Notes: generated from the letters alone by a model not told the origin. A DNA stretch of 13,468 bases from JAENVT01 sp040006755 (GCA_040006755.1 JBDTWJ010000100.1:1-13468); one strand, 5' to 3'. Shown: positions 1 through 7,251, numbered from the stretch's first letter. A program made the numbers and translations.

Positions 1-165
1 GGCGACGCGGTCTTTGTACCAACCGCATGCCGGGCACACCGTGTGCGGCAGCTTGGCTGCGGCACACCGCGGGCAGACGCTGCGCGCCGGTACCGCCAGC
101 TTCCACGCGCCGGCACGATGGCTGCGCGTCTTCATCTTCGACTTCTTCTTCTTTGGAACGGCCAC
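1..165 (-). CDS. rpmF: 50S ribosomal protein bL32, zinc-binding form (3' end cut by window edge)
   Basis: Structural protein of the large ribosomal subunit, read from a GTG start at 163-165. The N-terminus after the start is AVPKKKKSKMKTRSHRAG, the typical L32 opening of a basic, lysine-rich tail followed by a conserved Trp-Lys-Leu. Cysteines at residues 31, 34, 44 and 47 form the CxxC...CxxC zinc ribbon, so this is the zinc-containing (C+) paralogue, not the zinc-free one. Fifty-five codons are visible and the frame is still open at base 1; the family is usually about 57-65 residues, so only a few residues are missing. A weak purine-rich stretch (AAGGAAAG) precedes the start. It lies 60 bp after the DUF177 gene, an arrangement common in bacteria (yceD-rpmF). 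Confidence 0.95.
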   Translation of the reverse strand, partial: MAVPKKKKSKMKTRSHRAGAWKLAVPARSVCPRCAAAKLPHTVCPACGWYKDRVA

Positions 166-225
166 GGCAGTCTTTCCTTGACGAAACGAGCTACGAGAGG
201 TTAGCGGGAGTCATGCGGGTTGCGG

Positions 226-741
226 CTACTGCTCTGGCAGATTCGCCTTGAGCTGGCTCAATGCATCCCACCTGGGATCGGCGACGCTGCTGACGCAGTC
301 GCAGGTGGCCGAGTTGAGATCGATCCCGCACGTTGGGCACAACCCGGCGCAGTCGGGACGGCACAGCGGTGCGAGGGGAGCATCGAGCAGGACGTTCTCG
401 CGCACCATGCGAGCCACGTCGAGCTGATCACCCACGATCTCGAAGGCATCCGGGGCCGTGACGACGTGCTGGTAGAGCTCGTCGACATCGCAGACGACGT
501 CGCCGAACGCAGGGGCCAAGCAACGCCGGCACGAGTCGGCCCAAGGGGCGCGAAGCTGGCCGTCGACCACGATCCCATCGGTGAGCGATTCGAGCCGCAA
601 CACCACGACAACCGTCGCATCGGGGTCGAACCTGCTGTCGACAATGCCCAGCTCAGCGATAGTCGGCTCGAGCGTGAGTCGCCGCTCGGAACCCGGTCTG
701 CGCAGCAGTTCGGCGGCGTTGATCAGCAACGAATTCGACAT
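226..741 (-). CDS. DUF177 / YceD-family protein
   Basis: 171-residue member of the YceD (DUF177) family. In E. coli and plants this family is linked to 23S rRNA accumulation or processing and large-subunit assembly, and it is classically encoded just upstream of rpmF, as here. Visible family features are a CRRC motif in the middle (about residues 91-94) and a cysteine-rich C-terminal part with CRPDCAGLCPTCG, then CDC, then DPRWDALSQL, the typical DUF177 ending. The start is ATG at 739-741. No Shine-Dalgarno sequence is visible; instead a TAACCT hexamer ends 6 nt before the ATG, suggesting a leaderless internal promoter. The role in ribosome biogenesis is taken from the family and position. 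Confidence 0.93.
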   Translation of the reverse strand: MSNSLLINAAELLRRPGSERRLTLEPTIAELGIVDSRFDPDATVVVVLRLESLTDGIVVDGQLRAPWADSCRRCLAPAFGDVVCDVDELYQHVVTAPDAFEIVGDQLDVARMVRENVLLDAPLAPLCRPDCAGLCPTCGIDLNSATCDCVSSVADPRWDALSQLKANLPEQ

Positions 742-753
742 ACCGCCAGGTTA
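742..753 (-). promoter_or_regulatory. Candidate leaderless promoter of DUF177-rpmF
   Basis: On the minus strand TAACCT (748-753) fits the actinobacterial TANNNT -10 consensus. It is followed by six bases and then the DUF177 ATG, which would place the transcript start at or next to the A of the ATG. No good -35 hexamer is visible. It lies in the 26-bp gap after the SepIVA-like gene, so it would let the ribosomal pair be made independently of the long upstream operon. Confidence 0.45.
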
Positions 754-767
754 ACGGCCGCCGCGGG

Positions 768-1367
768 TCACCGATCCTGGTCGAAAAAGCCCTTGGTGGG
801 GTCTTCTTCCTCGCCTACTTCTTCGGTGCGGTGCTGGCCGATCGACAACCGGGACCGGCCTGCATGCACGGTTTTCTGCAGCTTGTCGAGCAGAATCTCG
901 AAGCTTCCGAGGCGCTGATCGAGGAAGTCCTCGGTCTCGTGCCGCAGACGGCGTGAGTCGGCGTCGGCGGCCTCGCTGATCTGCCGCGCCCGCTGTTCGG
1001 CGGCACGCACGACCTCGGTGCGCTGCACCATGCGCTCGGCCTGCACCCGAGCGGCCTCGAGCAGCTCATCGGCTTCACGGCGAGTCTTGGCGACGAACTC
1101 TTGGCGCTCTTTGATCATCCAGCGCGCCTGGCGCATCTCGTCGGGCAGCCGATGCAACGACTCTTCGAGCAGTTCGATGATCTCGTCGCGATCGATACGT
1201 GGCGAAGAGGACAGCGGCATCGTGGGGGCGGACGCGATGATGTCGACCGCCCTCCGAAGCAACGCTTCGGCGTCGCCGACATAGCCATTCGTGCTGCGCA
1301 CGAATGCGTCGGAATCGTCGAATTCCTCGTCGTCTTCGAACTCGTCTTGGTTGTCGTCGTACGTCAT
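768..1367 (-). CDS. SepIVA/DivIVA-like coiled-coil septation protein
   Basis: 199-residue protein with a very acidic N-terminus (residues 2-19 are mostly Asp/Glu) and a predicted long, charged coiled coil over roughly residues 55-175, with abundant Glu/Arg/Ala heptad-like runs. There is no signal peptide or membrane segment. Composition and position, directly after coaD and before DUF177, match the actinobacterial DivIVA-like family that includes mycobacterial SepIVA (Rv2927c/MSMEG_2416), a division factor. I chose the ATG at 1365-1367. An in-frame TTG at 1389-1391 would add eight residues, overlap the coaD stop codon and have GAGGA three bases upstream, so it cannot be excluded. Assignment to SepIVA proper, not just a DivIVA-like coiled coil, is an inference from synteny. 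Confidence 0.85.
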   Translation of the reverse strand: MTYDDNQDEFEDDEEFDDSDAFVRSTNGYVGDAEALLRRAVDIIASAPTMPLSSSPRIDRDEIIELLEESLHRLPDEMRQARWMIKERQEFVAKTRREADELLEAARVQAERMVQRTEVVRAAEQRARQISEAADADSRRLRHETEDFLDQRLGSFEILLDKLQKTVHAGRSRLSIGQHRTEEVGEEEDPTKGFFDQDR

Positions 1368-1387
1368 TTCCGCAGTCAAGATAGGCC

Positions 1388-1876
1388 TCAAAAGTCCTCG
1401 TCGCGTGGATGCACCCGAGACAATTGGGCCGCAACCGGGGGTGGAACCAGGGCCGAGACGTCGCCGCCATAGTGGGCAATCTCTCGGATGAACCGGCTGC
1501 TGATCGACACCAATGCCGGTTTGCAGGGCAGATACACCGTGCGAACGCCGCTGACGGCGTGATTCGTGTGCGCCATCTGCTGCTCGATCTCGAAATCGCC
1601 TCCGGTGCGCAATCCTTTGACGATGAAGGCCGCGGCGACCTCACGAGCCGCATCGACCGCCAAACCGCCGAATGCGACGACCTTGACCGAGGGCATGTAG
1701 GCGATGCTGTTGCGAATCATCTCCACTCGCTCGTCAAGAGTGAACATGCCGCTGGGCTTGGTTGGATTGTGCATCACCCCTACGACGACCTCGCCGAACA
1801 AGGCGACCGATTGCTCGATCACGTCGAGATGACCCAGATGGAACGGATCGAAACTGCCCGGGTACAAAACCGTCAT
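1388..1876 (-). CDS. coaD: Phosphopantetheine adenylyltransferase (CoA biosynthesis)
   Basis: Cytoplasmic enzyme of the penultimate CoA step, transferring AMP from ATP to 4'-phosphopantetheine to give dephospho-CoA. The 162-residue length is normal for the family. The N-terminus MTVLYPGSFDPFHLGH carries the nucleotidyltransferase signature, with H13 and H16 as the HxGH motif. KGLRTGGDFEIEQQMA is the substrate-contacting segment, and the C-terminal ISSRFIREIA corresponds to the second (ISSTxxR-like) motif. I start at the ATG at 1874-1876 because it fits the conserved N-terminus. An ATG at 1901-1903 would add nine residues and lies closer to the rsmD stop. Neither has a clear ribosome binding site. 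It follows rsmD as in many bacteria. Confidence 0.96.
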   Translation of the reverse strand: MTVLYPGSFDPFHLGHLDVIEQSVALFGEVVVGVMHNPTKPSGMFTLDERVEMIRNSIAYMPSVKVVAFGGLAVDAAREVAAAFIVKGLRTGGDFEIEQQMAHTNHAVSGVRTVYLPCKPALVSISSRFIREIAHYGGDVSALVPPPVAAQLSRVHPRDEDF

Positions 1877-1911
1877 GATGGAAGGGGTCGTTTGAGGAGA
1901 CATGCGGCGAC

Positions 1912-2433
1912 TCACGCTACTCGTTGGAGTTGGGTCACCCAGGTCCGGCCATAGCGCCGCGACTTCACGGTGTCCCATCCCTCCGGCGGCGCGATCTCCC
2001 GACCGGCTTCGGCCACGACGTAGGGCACCTGCAGTACTGTCAGCAGGTGGTCCCAACCATCAAATTCATACGGGGGGTCGATCAAGGCCAGGTCGATACC
2101 TCGAAGCGCGGGTACCCACGCGGGTACATCCGACGTGACGACGGTCGTACGCGATTCCAGTCCGAGCACGGCGATGTTGGTGCGCAGAGCCTTCAGGGCA
2201 GCCCGATCGCGCTCGACGAACACACACGACTGGGCGCCGCGCGAGAGTGCTTCGATGCCGAGCGCGCCGGAGCCTGCAAAGAGATCAACGACGTCGGCGT
2301 CATCGATCAGGCCAGCGCTATCGAGCGAGTTGAAGACGGCCTGGCGTGCCTTGTCGGTCGTCGGCCGGGTGGCCGAGCCGTCGGGAACGACCAGCTTGCG
2401 GCCACCGAACTCGCCGGAAATGACCCGGATCAC
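1912..2433 (-). CDS. rsmD: 16S rRNA (guanine(966)-N2)-methyltransferase RsmD
   Basis: 173-residue class I SAM-dependent methyltransferase that modifies G966 of 16S rRNA during 30S maturation. The N-terminus MIRVISGEFGGRKL is characteristic of RsmD. Then come RPTTDKARQAVFNSL, the SAM-binding DLFAGSGALGIEALSRGA (about residues 50-67), the acidic loop VFVERD, and the catalytic LIDPPYEF with DPPY at 119-122. The start is GTG at 2431-2433. Its first bases overlap the stop codon of the upstream HutI-like gene (GTGA), so translation is coupled to the catabolic block and not to recG as in the simplest arrangement. Confidence 0.96.
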   Translation of the reverse strand: MIRVISGEFGGRKLVVPDGSATRPTTDKARQAVFNSLDSAGLIDDADVVDLFAGSGALGIEALSRGAQSCVFVERDRAALKALRTNIAVLGLESRTTVVTSDVPAWVPALRGIDLALIDPPYEFDGWDHLLTVLQVPYVVAEAGREIAPPEGWDTVKSRRYGRTWVTQLQRVA

Positions 2434-3698
2434 GGCTGCGCACCCCTGACTACCTCGCCGCCGATGACGACCTCGTCAAGCAATGGTGCACCGACAGCCA
2501 GGCAGATCTCGTTGGGGTGTCGGCAATCGAGGATGATCAGGTCGCCACGCTTGCCGACATCCAACGAGCCGACCGACGCCTGCCGCCCGAGGCTGTATGC
2601 AGCGTTCAGCGTCGCGCCCACGATGACCTCTCCCGGAGTCATGCGGAACCACGGCGCCGCCATCGCCAGCGTGTTGAGCAGTGATGTCGCCCTGATCGAG
2701 GAGCAAAAATCGGTGGCAACGGCGACGGGCACCTCGGTATCGATGAACTGTCGGGCGTTGGCCCGCTCGCTCGTCATGTAGACGAGTTCAGCCATCGGCA
2801 GGACCACGGCGACGGTGTCGGTTCGGCCGACCTCGCGGATCTCGTCGTCCGGTGTATAGGTGAGGTGTTCGGCGGAGATTGCGCCACCTTCAGCCGCCGT
2901 GCGCCATCCGAGCGATGGCGCCCAGGCGTCGGCGTGAACTCGTACGGGGAGGCCAACTTCACGGCTGCGTCGCATCAGCCGCAGGGCCTGACTCGGGGTG
3001 AAGTAACCCTGCTCGACCGTCACGTCCTGGAACTCGGCGATGCCCTGCGAGACGACAGCCGGCAACATCTCGCCGTCGATCAGTTCCGTGTATCGATCGG
3101 CCCGCTCGTCGGCGTCGCCGTCGAGATCGCGTGGAACGACGTGCGCACCCAGAAAGGTGATCGCCAATTGCATCGGGGTCAGCGATCGTGCGTGCTGCAG
3201 CAGTTCGAGACCTCGCAATTCCTGGGCCACCGTCAGTCCGTAGCCGGACTTGACCTCCAGCGTCGTGACGCCTCCATCGACGATCCGCTGCAGACTGATG
3301 GCGAGCCGGTGCATCAACTCGTCGTCCTGCGCGTTGCGGGTTGCGACCACGCTGGACCAGATGCCTCCGCCCCGCGCGGCGACTTCGGCGAGCGATGCAC
3401 CGCCGAGCCGCTCTGCGTACTCGTGGTGGCGGTCGCCCGCGAACAGCGGGTGACTGTGGCACTCGACGAGACCAGGCAGCACACAACGTCCCTGTGCGTC
3501 GATGGTCGGCACGCCGTCTTCGCCATGGGATGCGAGCACGTCGGCAGTAGTTCCCACAGCAGAAATCACACCGTCACGAATGGCCACGGCGCCATCGGCA
3601 ACCAGACCCAACTCGCACTGTTCCGGCCCTCGACGCGCCTCTCCCCTGTCATCGACCCGGGCCAGAGATGCCGCATGCAGGACATTGAGGTTGCTCAT
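2430..3698 (-). CDS. Imidazolonepropionase-like metal-dependent amidohydrolase
   Basis: 422-residue amidohydrolase-superfamily protein whose best fit is HutI. HutI-type features are HSHPLFAGDR (metal ligands H81 and H83), GGGIWSSVVATR (110-121), VTTLEVKSGYGL (144-155), GAHVVP (H186), VRVHADAW (ligand H255), AEHLTY (H278) and VAVATD (ligand/catalytic D330). In canonical HutI the Asp is followed by a Asn-Pro-Gly substrate loop; here the sequence is DFCSSIRATSLL, so the loop is replaced. The binding site for imidazolone propionate therefore seems changed. The ATG overlaps the stop of the upstream M20 gene (ATGA) and the stop overlaps the rsmD GTG. No hutH, hutU or hutG gene is nearby. I therefore call the fold and hydrolase chemistry confidently but leave the substrate open. 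Confidence 0.82.
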   Translation of the reverse strand: MSNLNVLHAASLARVDDRGEARRGPEQCELGLVADGAVAIRDGVISAVGTTADVLASHGEDGVPTIDAQGRCVLPGLVECHSHPLFAGDRHHEYAERLGGASLAEVAARGGGIWSSVVATRNAQDDELMHRLAISLQRIVDGGVTTLEVKSGYGLTVAQELRGLELLQHARSLTPMQLAITFLGAHVVPRDLDGDADERADRYTELIDGEMLPAVVSQGIAEFQDVTVEQGYFTPSQALRLMRRSREVGLPVRVHADAWAPSLGWRTAAEGGAISAEHLTYTPDDEIREVGRTDTVAVVLPMAELVYMTSERANARQFIDTEVPVAVATDFCSSIRATSLLNTLAMAAPWFRMTPGEVIVGATLNAAYSLGRQASVGSLDVGKRGDLIILDCRHPNEICLAVGAPLLDEVVIGGEVVRGAQP

Positions 3699-4843
3699 TG
3701 GCAGTACTCACGGATGAGGTGCTCGTACACATCGACGGCCTGCAGGTACTGCGACTCGAACACGTACTCGTCGGGAAAGTTGTACGGCGGATCGCCAGGT
3801 CCGAAGTTGACGCCATTGACACCGAACTGTTTCAGGGTCACAAGGTCGCACCAGAACGGTACGCCTTGGTAGACCGGTTCGCTGGAAGTCACGGCTCGCA
3901 CCGAGCGATCGAGTGACTGGACGATCGGTGCGTCGGCGGCGATTTCGTAAGGGTGACGCGGTCCCGAGAGCCAGTGCTCGCTGAATTCCACGACGGCGTC
4001 GATGCGCGAATCGACCGACGTGCGCAGTTCCTCGATCACCGCCTCGACTTGATGCTTGACCTCGTGGGGGTCCTGACTCGGCAGGAGGCGGATGTCGAGC
4101 GTGATGACGCAACGATCCGGCACCTGGTTGTGCTTGGTGCCACCGCTGATGGTGCCGATGTTGAGGATCGGTCCTCCCGGAAGCAACGGATGCGGTTCGT
4201 ACGGCAGCGCCGACTCCAACTCGCGCAGGCCGGCCAGGATCGGTTCCATCGTCTCGATCGCGTTGACCCCGAGGTGCTTGTACGTCGTGTGCGCCTGACG
4301 GCCGCGCGTCGTGATCTTGAGGTAGGCGGCACCGCGATGGGCGATGCCGATGGTGTTGCTCGACGGCTCGCAATCGATCGCCGCGTCCGCCACGAATCCC
4401 GCCTCGCACAACGAACGCGTCCCGACGCCACCTTCGAAATGACACGACACTCCTTGGAAGACAACATCGCCGCGCAAACGGGTATCGCCTGCAGCGATGC
4501 GGCGCACGGCCGCGGCTGCTGCGGCAGTGCCCGCCTTCATGTCGGCGATACCAGCACCGAAAACCTTGCCGTCCTCCAAGGCGGCAGCGAACGGATCCCG
4601 CGTCCAGTCCTCGCTGAGCTCGTAGATGTCGAGGTGGCCGTTCAACACGAGCGACTTCCCCCCGCCGGTTCCTCGCAGGCGGGCGCCGACGGATGGGCGA
4701 CCTGGCCGCGACTCGACAAGCTCGACGTCGTCGCATCCCCAGGACGCAAGTCGCTCGGCGAAGAGCTCCGCCAGTTCCCGCTCGTTGCCCCAGATCGAGT
4801 CGATGGAACAGACGTCGATCAGCAGCGCCGTGTCGTCGTGCAC
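3695..4843 (-). CDS. M20-family metallohydrolase-like protein with altered active site
   Basis: 382-residue M20 (ArgE/DapE/carboxypeptidase G2) protein. Conserved parts are NGHLDIYEL (H70, D72), GAGIADMKAG (D101), CEPSS (E159), the lid-domain His in GRQAHTTYKHLGVNAIETM (H185), NIGTISGGTKHNQVPD, and NFGPGDPPYNFPDEYV near the end. Two key sites deviate. The usual Asp-Glu-Glu catalytic motif reads Cys-His-Phe-Glu (134-137), so the general base is missing. The C-terminal metal-ligand His before Pro-Asp-Glu-Tyr is Asn (N355). It may be inactive or have altered chemistry. The GTG start at 4841-4843 lies one base after the stop of the upstream flavoprotein and has AGGGG at 4850-4854 as ribosome binding site. 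It overlaps the HutI-like gene by four bases. Confidence 0.85.
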   Translation of the reverse strand: MHDDTALLIDVCSIDSIWGNERELAELFAERLASWGCDDVELVESRPGRPSVGARLRGTGGGKSLVLNGHLDIYELSEDWTRDPFAAALEDGKVFGAGIADMKAGTAAAAAAVRRIAAGDTRLRGDVVFQGVSCHFEGGVGTRSLCEAGFVADAAIDCEPSSNTIGIAHRGAAYLKITTRGRQAHTTYKHLGVNAIETMEPILAGLRELESALPYEPHPLLPGGPILNIGTISGGTKHNQVPDRCVITLDIRLLPSQDPHEVKHQVEAVIEELRTSVDSRIDAVVEFSEHWLSGPRHPYEIAADAPIVQSLDRSVRAVTSSEPVYQGVPFWCDLVTLKQFGVNGVNFGPGDPPYNFPDEYVFESQYLQAVDVYEHLIREYCQ

Positions 4844-4844
4844 C

Positions 4845-6059
4845 TCACGCCCCTGCGGCCGACTGGTCGAAGGGAGTCGAGCCACTGCGCGCCTTCTTCG
4901 CCGAGAAGCCCTTGCCCATCGCCATGTCGGCCAGCCGCTGCACGTAGAGGTCGTCGCGAAAGTGCAGCGTGAACGTGCGGGCGTCACGCATCATCTGTCC
5001 CAGCGGGTATCGCTCGTGGGCAGCGCGGGCGCCGACCATGTCGAAGCCCTGGTAGGGAATGTCGAGCACCGCATTCTTGGCAAGGTGCATCGTGCGAATT
5101 GCGTCGGCTTCGCACTCGTCCGGGTCGTCGCCGCGGTCAAGCCGAGCCGCAGTCGATCGCAGCGCGCAGCGGGCCGCGAACAGTTGGGCATCCATCCTGC
5201 CGAGACGGACTTTGACCGCCTCCGACGAGCTGAGATCTTCGCGACTCGCCACGTACTCAGCGATGAAATCGAACGCACCCTGCGCGGCGCCGAGGTGATT
5301 GGAGGCGTACCCGCACGAGAACGTGCGCGGGTCGTTGTTGATCCATCCGCCCGGCTCGCCCACCACATCCTCGGTGGGTACGAACACGTTGTCGAAGGCA
5401 ACGCTGCACGAGACGGTGGATCGCATGCCGAGCATCTGCCAATCGTCGAGCAGCTTGACGCCGGCCGCATCGGTGGGCACCACGGCGAACACCATCCGCG
5501 ATGCGTACGCCGTGTCGCCCTCGACGGCACACCAGACCATGAGGTACTTGGCGATGGCTGCAACCGAGGCGAACGCCTTGCGCGCCGTCAGCCGGTACCC
5601 GCCCTCAGTCGCCGTCAGTTCGGAAGCCAGCGCCTCTGCGCCGTTCTCATAGAGGTGCGCTTCGGAGCCCAGCGACGCAAGGAACGCGCCGTCGACGATC
5701 TGCGGTAGGAAACGGTCGCGCTGGGCCGGAGAAGAATGGAACGCGATGATGCCGGCCGCGTGGTTGTGGACCTGGATCAACTGAGCAGTGTTGGTGTCCC
5801 AGTACGCCATGCGCTCGAGCAACCGGTACAAGCCGCTGAAGTTGCCGGGCATCCAATACCCGAAGCCTCCGTACTCCACGGGCACGGTGAGCCGATTGAG
5901 ACCTGCCGCCTTTGCCTCGGCAAGGTTCTCGTACGGAAACGTGGACGTGCGATCGTGCTCCGCCATTCGCTGGCGCCACAACGGGCCGAGCTCCTCGACC
6001 GAAGCGAGCAGTCGGTCGATGGCGGTCTCATCGGGCGGCAGCGTCACCTTGTTCTCCAT
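4845..6059 (-). CDS. Acyl-CoA dehydrogenase-fold flavoprotein (dehydrogenase or monooxygenase-like)
   Basis: 404-residue protein with the acyl-CoA dehydrogenase fold. The helical N-terminal domain contains LTVPVEYGGFG (58-67). A middle beta domain carries the flavin-side DWQMLGMRSTVSCSVAFDNVFVP (206-228), and a C-terminal helical domain contains IPYQGFDMVGA and MMRDARTFTLHFRDDLYVQR. In canonical acyl-CoA dehydrogenases the segment after RDAR carries Glu-Gly-Thr with the catalytic base; here it reads HFRDD (366-370), so that Glu is absent. Flavin-dependent group D monooxygenases (DszC, HpaB-like) share the fold without that base, so an FMNH2/FADH2-dependent monooxygenase is an alternative. The ATG at 6057-6059 is 10 bp past the upstream M20 stop. 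The next M20 gene begins one base after its own stop. Confidence 0.83.
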   Translation of the reverse strand: MENKVTLPPDETAIDRLLASVEELGPLWRQRMAEHDRTSTFPYENLAEAKAAGLNRLTVPVEYGGFGYWMPGNFSGLYRLLERMAYWDTNTAQLIQVHNHAAGIIAFHSSPAQRDRFLPQIVDGAFLASLGSEAHLYENGAEALASELTATEGGYRLTARKAFASVAAIAKYLMVWCAVEGDTAYASRMVFAVVPTDAAGVKLLDDWQMLGMRSTVSCSVAFDNVFVPTEDVVGEPGGWINNDPRTFSCGYASNHLGAAQGAFDFIAEYVASREDLSSSEAVKVRLGRMDAQLFAARCALRSTAARLDRGDDPDECEADAIRTMHLAKNAVLDIPYQGFDMVGARAAHERYPLGQMMRDARTFTLHFRDDLYVQRLADMAMGKGFSAKKARSGSTPFDQSAAGA

Positions 6060-6069
6060 GTGCGTAGGT

Positions 6070-7239
6070 CTAGCCCGCAGCGGCTGTATCGACACAGATC
6101 TGCTGGACGAGAGCGCACAAGAACCGCTCGCACCGAAGCAACTGGTCGACGGTCACGTACTCGTCGGGACGGTGAGCAACCGCGATGTCACCGGGACCAC
6201 ATATCACGACCGACGCGTCGAGTGCGTGCGCGAACAGGCCACCCTCGGTGCCGAATCCGAGCGACGTCGCTGGACCCGCGTCGGCAATGCGTTCGACGAT
6301 GCGCAACCACGGATCATCAGTGGCGGTGCGAAGTGCGGGATACCGGGTGATCTCGGTGACTTTGATCGAGCCGCCGTGTTCGGTCAGCGCAGCCCGCTCG
6401 CGGTCCAAGCTGACCATCAGCGGGTGCACTACGGCGTCGGCGTCGTGGTCGACGGTGTAACGGATCTCGAACGCGAAGGTGCACTGCTCGGCAAGCACGT
6501 TGAGCGCTGTGCCACCACTGATCGAGCCACAGTTGAAGGTCACCTCAGGTTCGCCCGTCGGCCGATAACGGCTCTGGAGATCGTCGAGCACGGCCAGCAG
6601 CCGGCCGGCAGTGGCAATTGCACTGGGCTTGCTGTGCGAGAGGCTGGAATGTGCGGCGCGTGCGTTGCACACGATCTCGTACGCGAGCTTGCCCATGTGG
6701 CTGTGGCGTGGGCGCATCATCGTCGGCTCGCCGATCACGACCACCTCCGGACTCACATCGTGGCGTGCTGCGATGACGTCCAGCACCTCGCGAACACCGA
6801 TGCAACCGATTTCCTCGTCGAAGGACAGCGCGATGTGTAACGGTCGTGTCAGCTCGACTCCGCGAAACCGTTCGATCATGCGCACGGTTGCGGCGATGAA
6901 ACCCTTCATGTCGGCGGTGCCGCGACCATGCAAGGCATCGCCGTTCCTGGTCAATGTGTATGGCTCGGTTGCCCAATCGGTTCCCGCCGGCACGACGTCG
7001 GTGTGGCCCGACAACATCAGGCCGCCGGCAGTACGAGGACCGAACGAGGCCAGCAGATTCGCGCGGCCTTCCCTGCCGCCCAACATGGTCGCCCGGCCTC
7101 CATTCGATTCGACGTGATCGGCAAACCAGCGAATCAGCTCAAGATTGGGGGTTCGGCTCTCCGTGGGAAACGCGACGAGCTCGGACAGCAGTGCGCCTAC
7201 ATCGCCGCCCGCGTCGTCGGCGACTGCGGCTGCTGGCAC
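6070..7239 (-). CDS. M20 family deacylase, acetylornithine deacetylase (ArgE)-like
   Basis: 389-residue cytoplasmic M20 metallohydrolase, closest in motif pattern to ArgE, which removes an acyl group from N-acetyl-ornithine. The active site is intact: SGHTDVVPAGTDW (H79, D81), GRGTADMKGF (D110), SFDEEIGCIG (E142, E143), GEPTMM (E171), AAHSS (H197), SISGGTALN, FGTEGGLF and CGPGDIAVAHRPDEYV (H356). I chose GTG at 7237-7239 because a TACGGT hexamer ends exactly six bases upstream and because the next in-frame start, ATG at 7270-7272, collides with the divergent zinc-ribbon gene. That ATG would add 11 non-conserved residues. It is probably the first gene of the minus-strand operon. No other arginine genes are present, so the true substrate may be another N-acyl amino acid. 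Confidence 0.88.
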   Translation of the reverse strand: MPAAAVADDAGGDVGALLSELVAFPTESRTPNLELIRWFADHVESNGGRATMLGGREGRANLLASFGPRTAGGLMLSGHTDVVPAGTDWATEPYTLTRNGDALHGRGTADMKGFIAATVRMIERFRGVELTRPLHIALSFDEEIGCIGVREVLDVIAARHDVSPEVVVIGEPTMMRPRHSHMGKLAYEIVCNARAAHSSLSHSKPSAIATAGRLLAVLDDLQSRYRPTGEPEVTFNCGSISGGTALNVLAEQCTFAFEIRYTVDHDADAVVHPLMVSLDRERAALTEHGGSIKVTEITRYPALRTATDDPWLRIVERIADAGPATSLGFGTEGGLFAHALDASVVICGPGDIAVAHRPDEYVTVDQLLRCERFLCALVQQICVDTAAAG

Positions 7240-7251
7240 GGCCTCACCGTA
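7240..7251 (-). promoter_or_regulatory. Candidate leaderless promoter of the M20-to-rsmD operon
   Basis: The minus strand reads TACGGT (7246-7251), then GAGGCC, then the GTG start of the ArgE-like gene. This matches the TANNNT -10 plus 6-nt spacing of leaderless actinobacterial promoters. No convincing -35 element is seen. It abuts a TAGCGT hexamer on the plus strand (7252-7257), so both divergent promoters would share one TA-rich core. Confidence 0.45.

Noticed and set aside
1877..2056. Longer N-terminus for coaD reaching into rsmD
   Set aside because: The extra residues are antisense-like, Arg-rich and overlap the rsmD coding region; the conserved family N-terminus begins at 1876.
2865..3872. 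Plus-strand open frame opposite the HutI-like gene
   Set aside because: It crosses the boundary of two well-supported minus-strand genes and shows no domain.
3953..4972. Long plus-strand open frame opposite the second M20 gene
   Set aside because: High GC makes antisense frames long. The translation is Arg/Asp-rich with no domain, while the minus strand carries clear M20 motifs.
4626..5708. Plus-strand open frame of about 360 codons opposite the flavoprotein
   Set aside because: No recognisable motif and composition typical of an antisense shadow; the minus strand encodes a complete acyl-CoA-dehydrogenase fold.
5788..6840. Plus-strand open frame across the flavoprotein/M20 junction
   Set aside because: It spans two real genes in antisense and has no conserved segment.
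2430..7239. Canonical histidine-utilisation (hut) cluster
   Set aside because: Only a HutI-like gene is present and its substrate loop deviates; histidase, urocanase and formimino- or formylglutamate hydrolases are absent.
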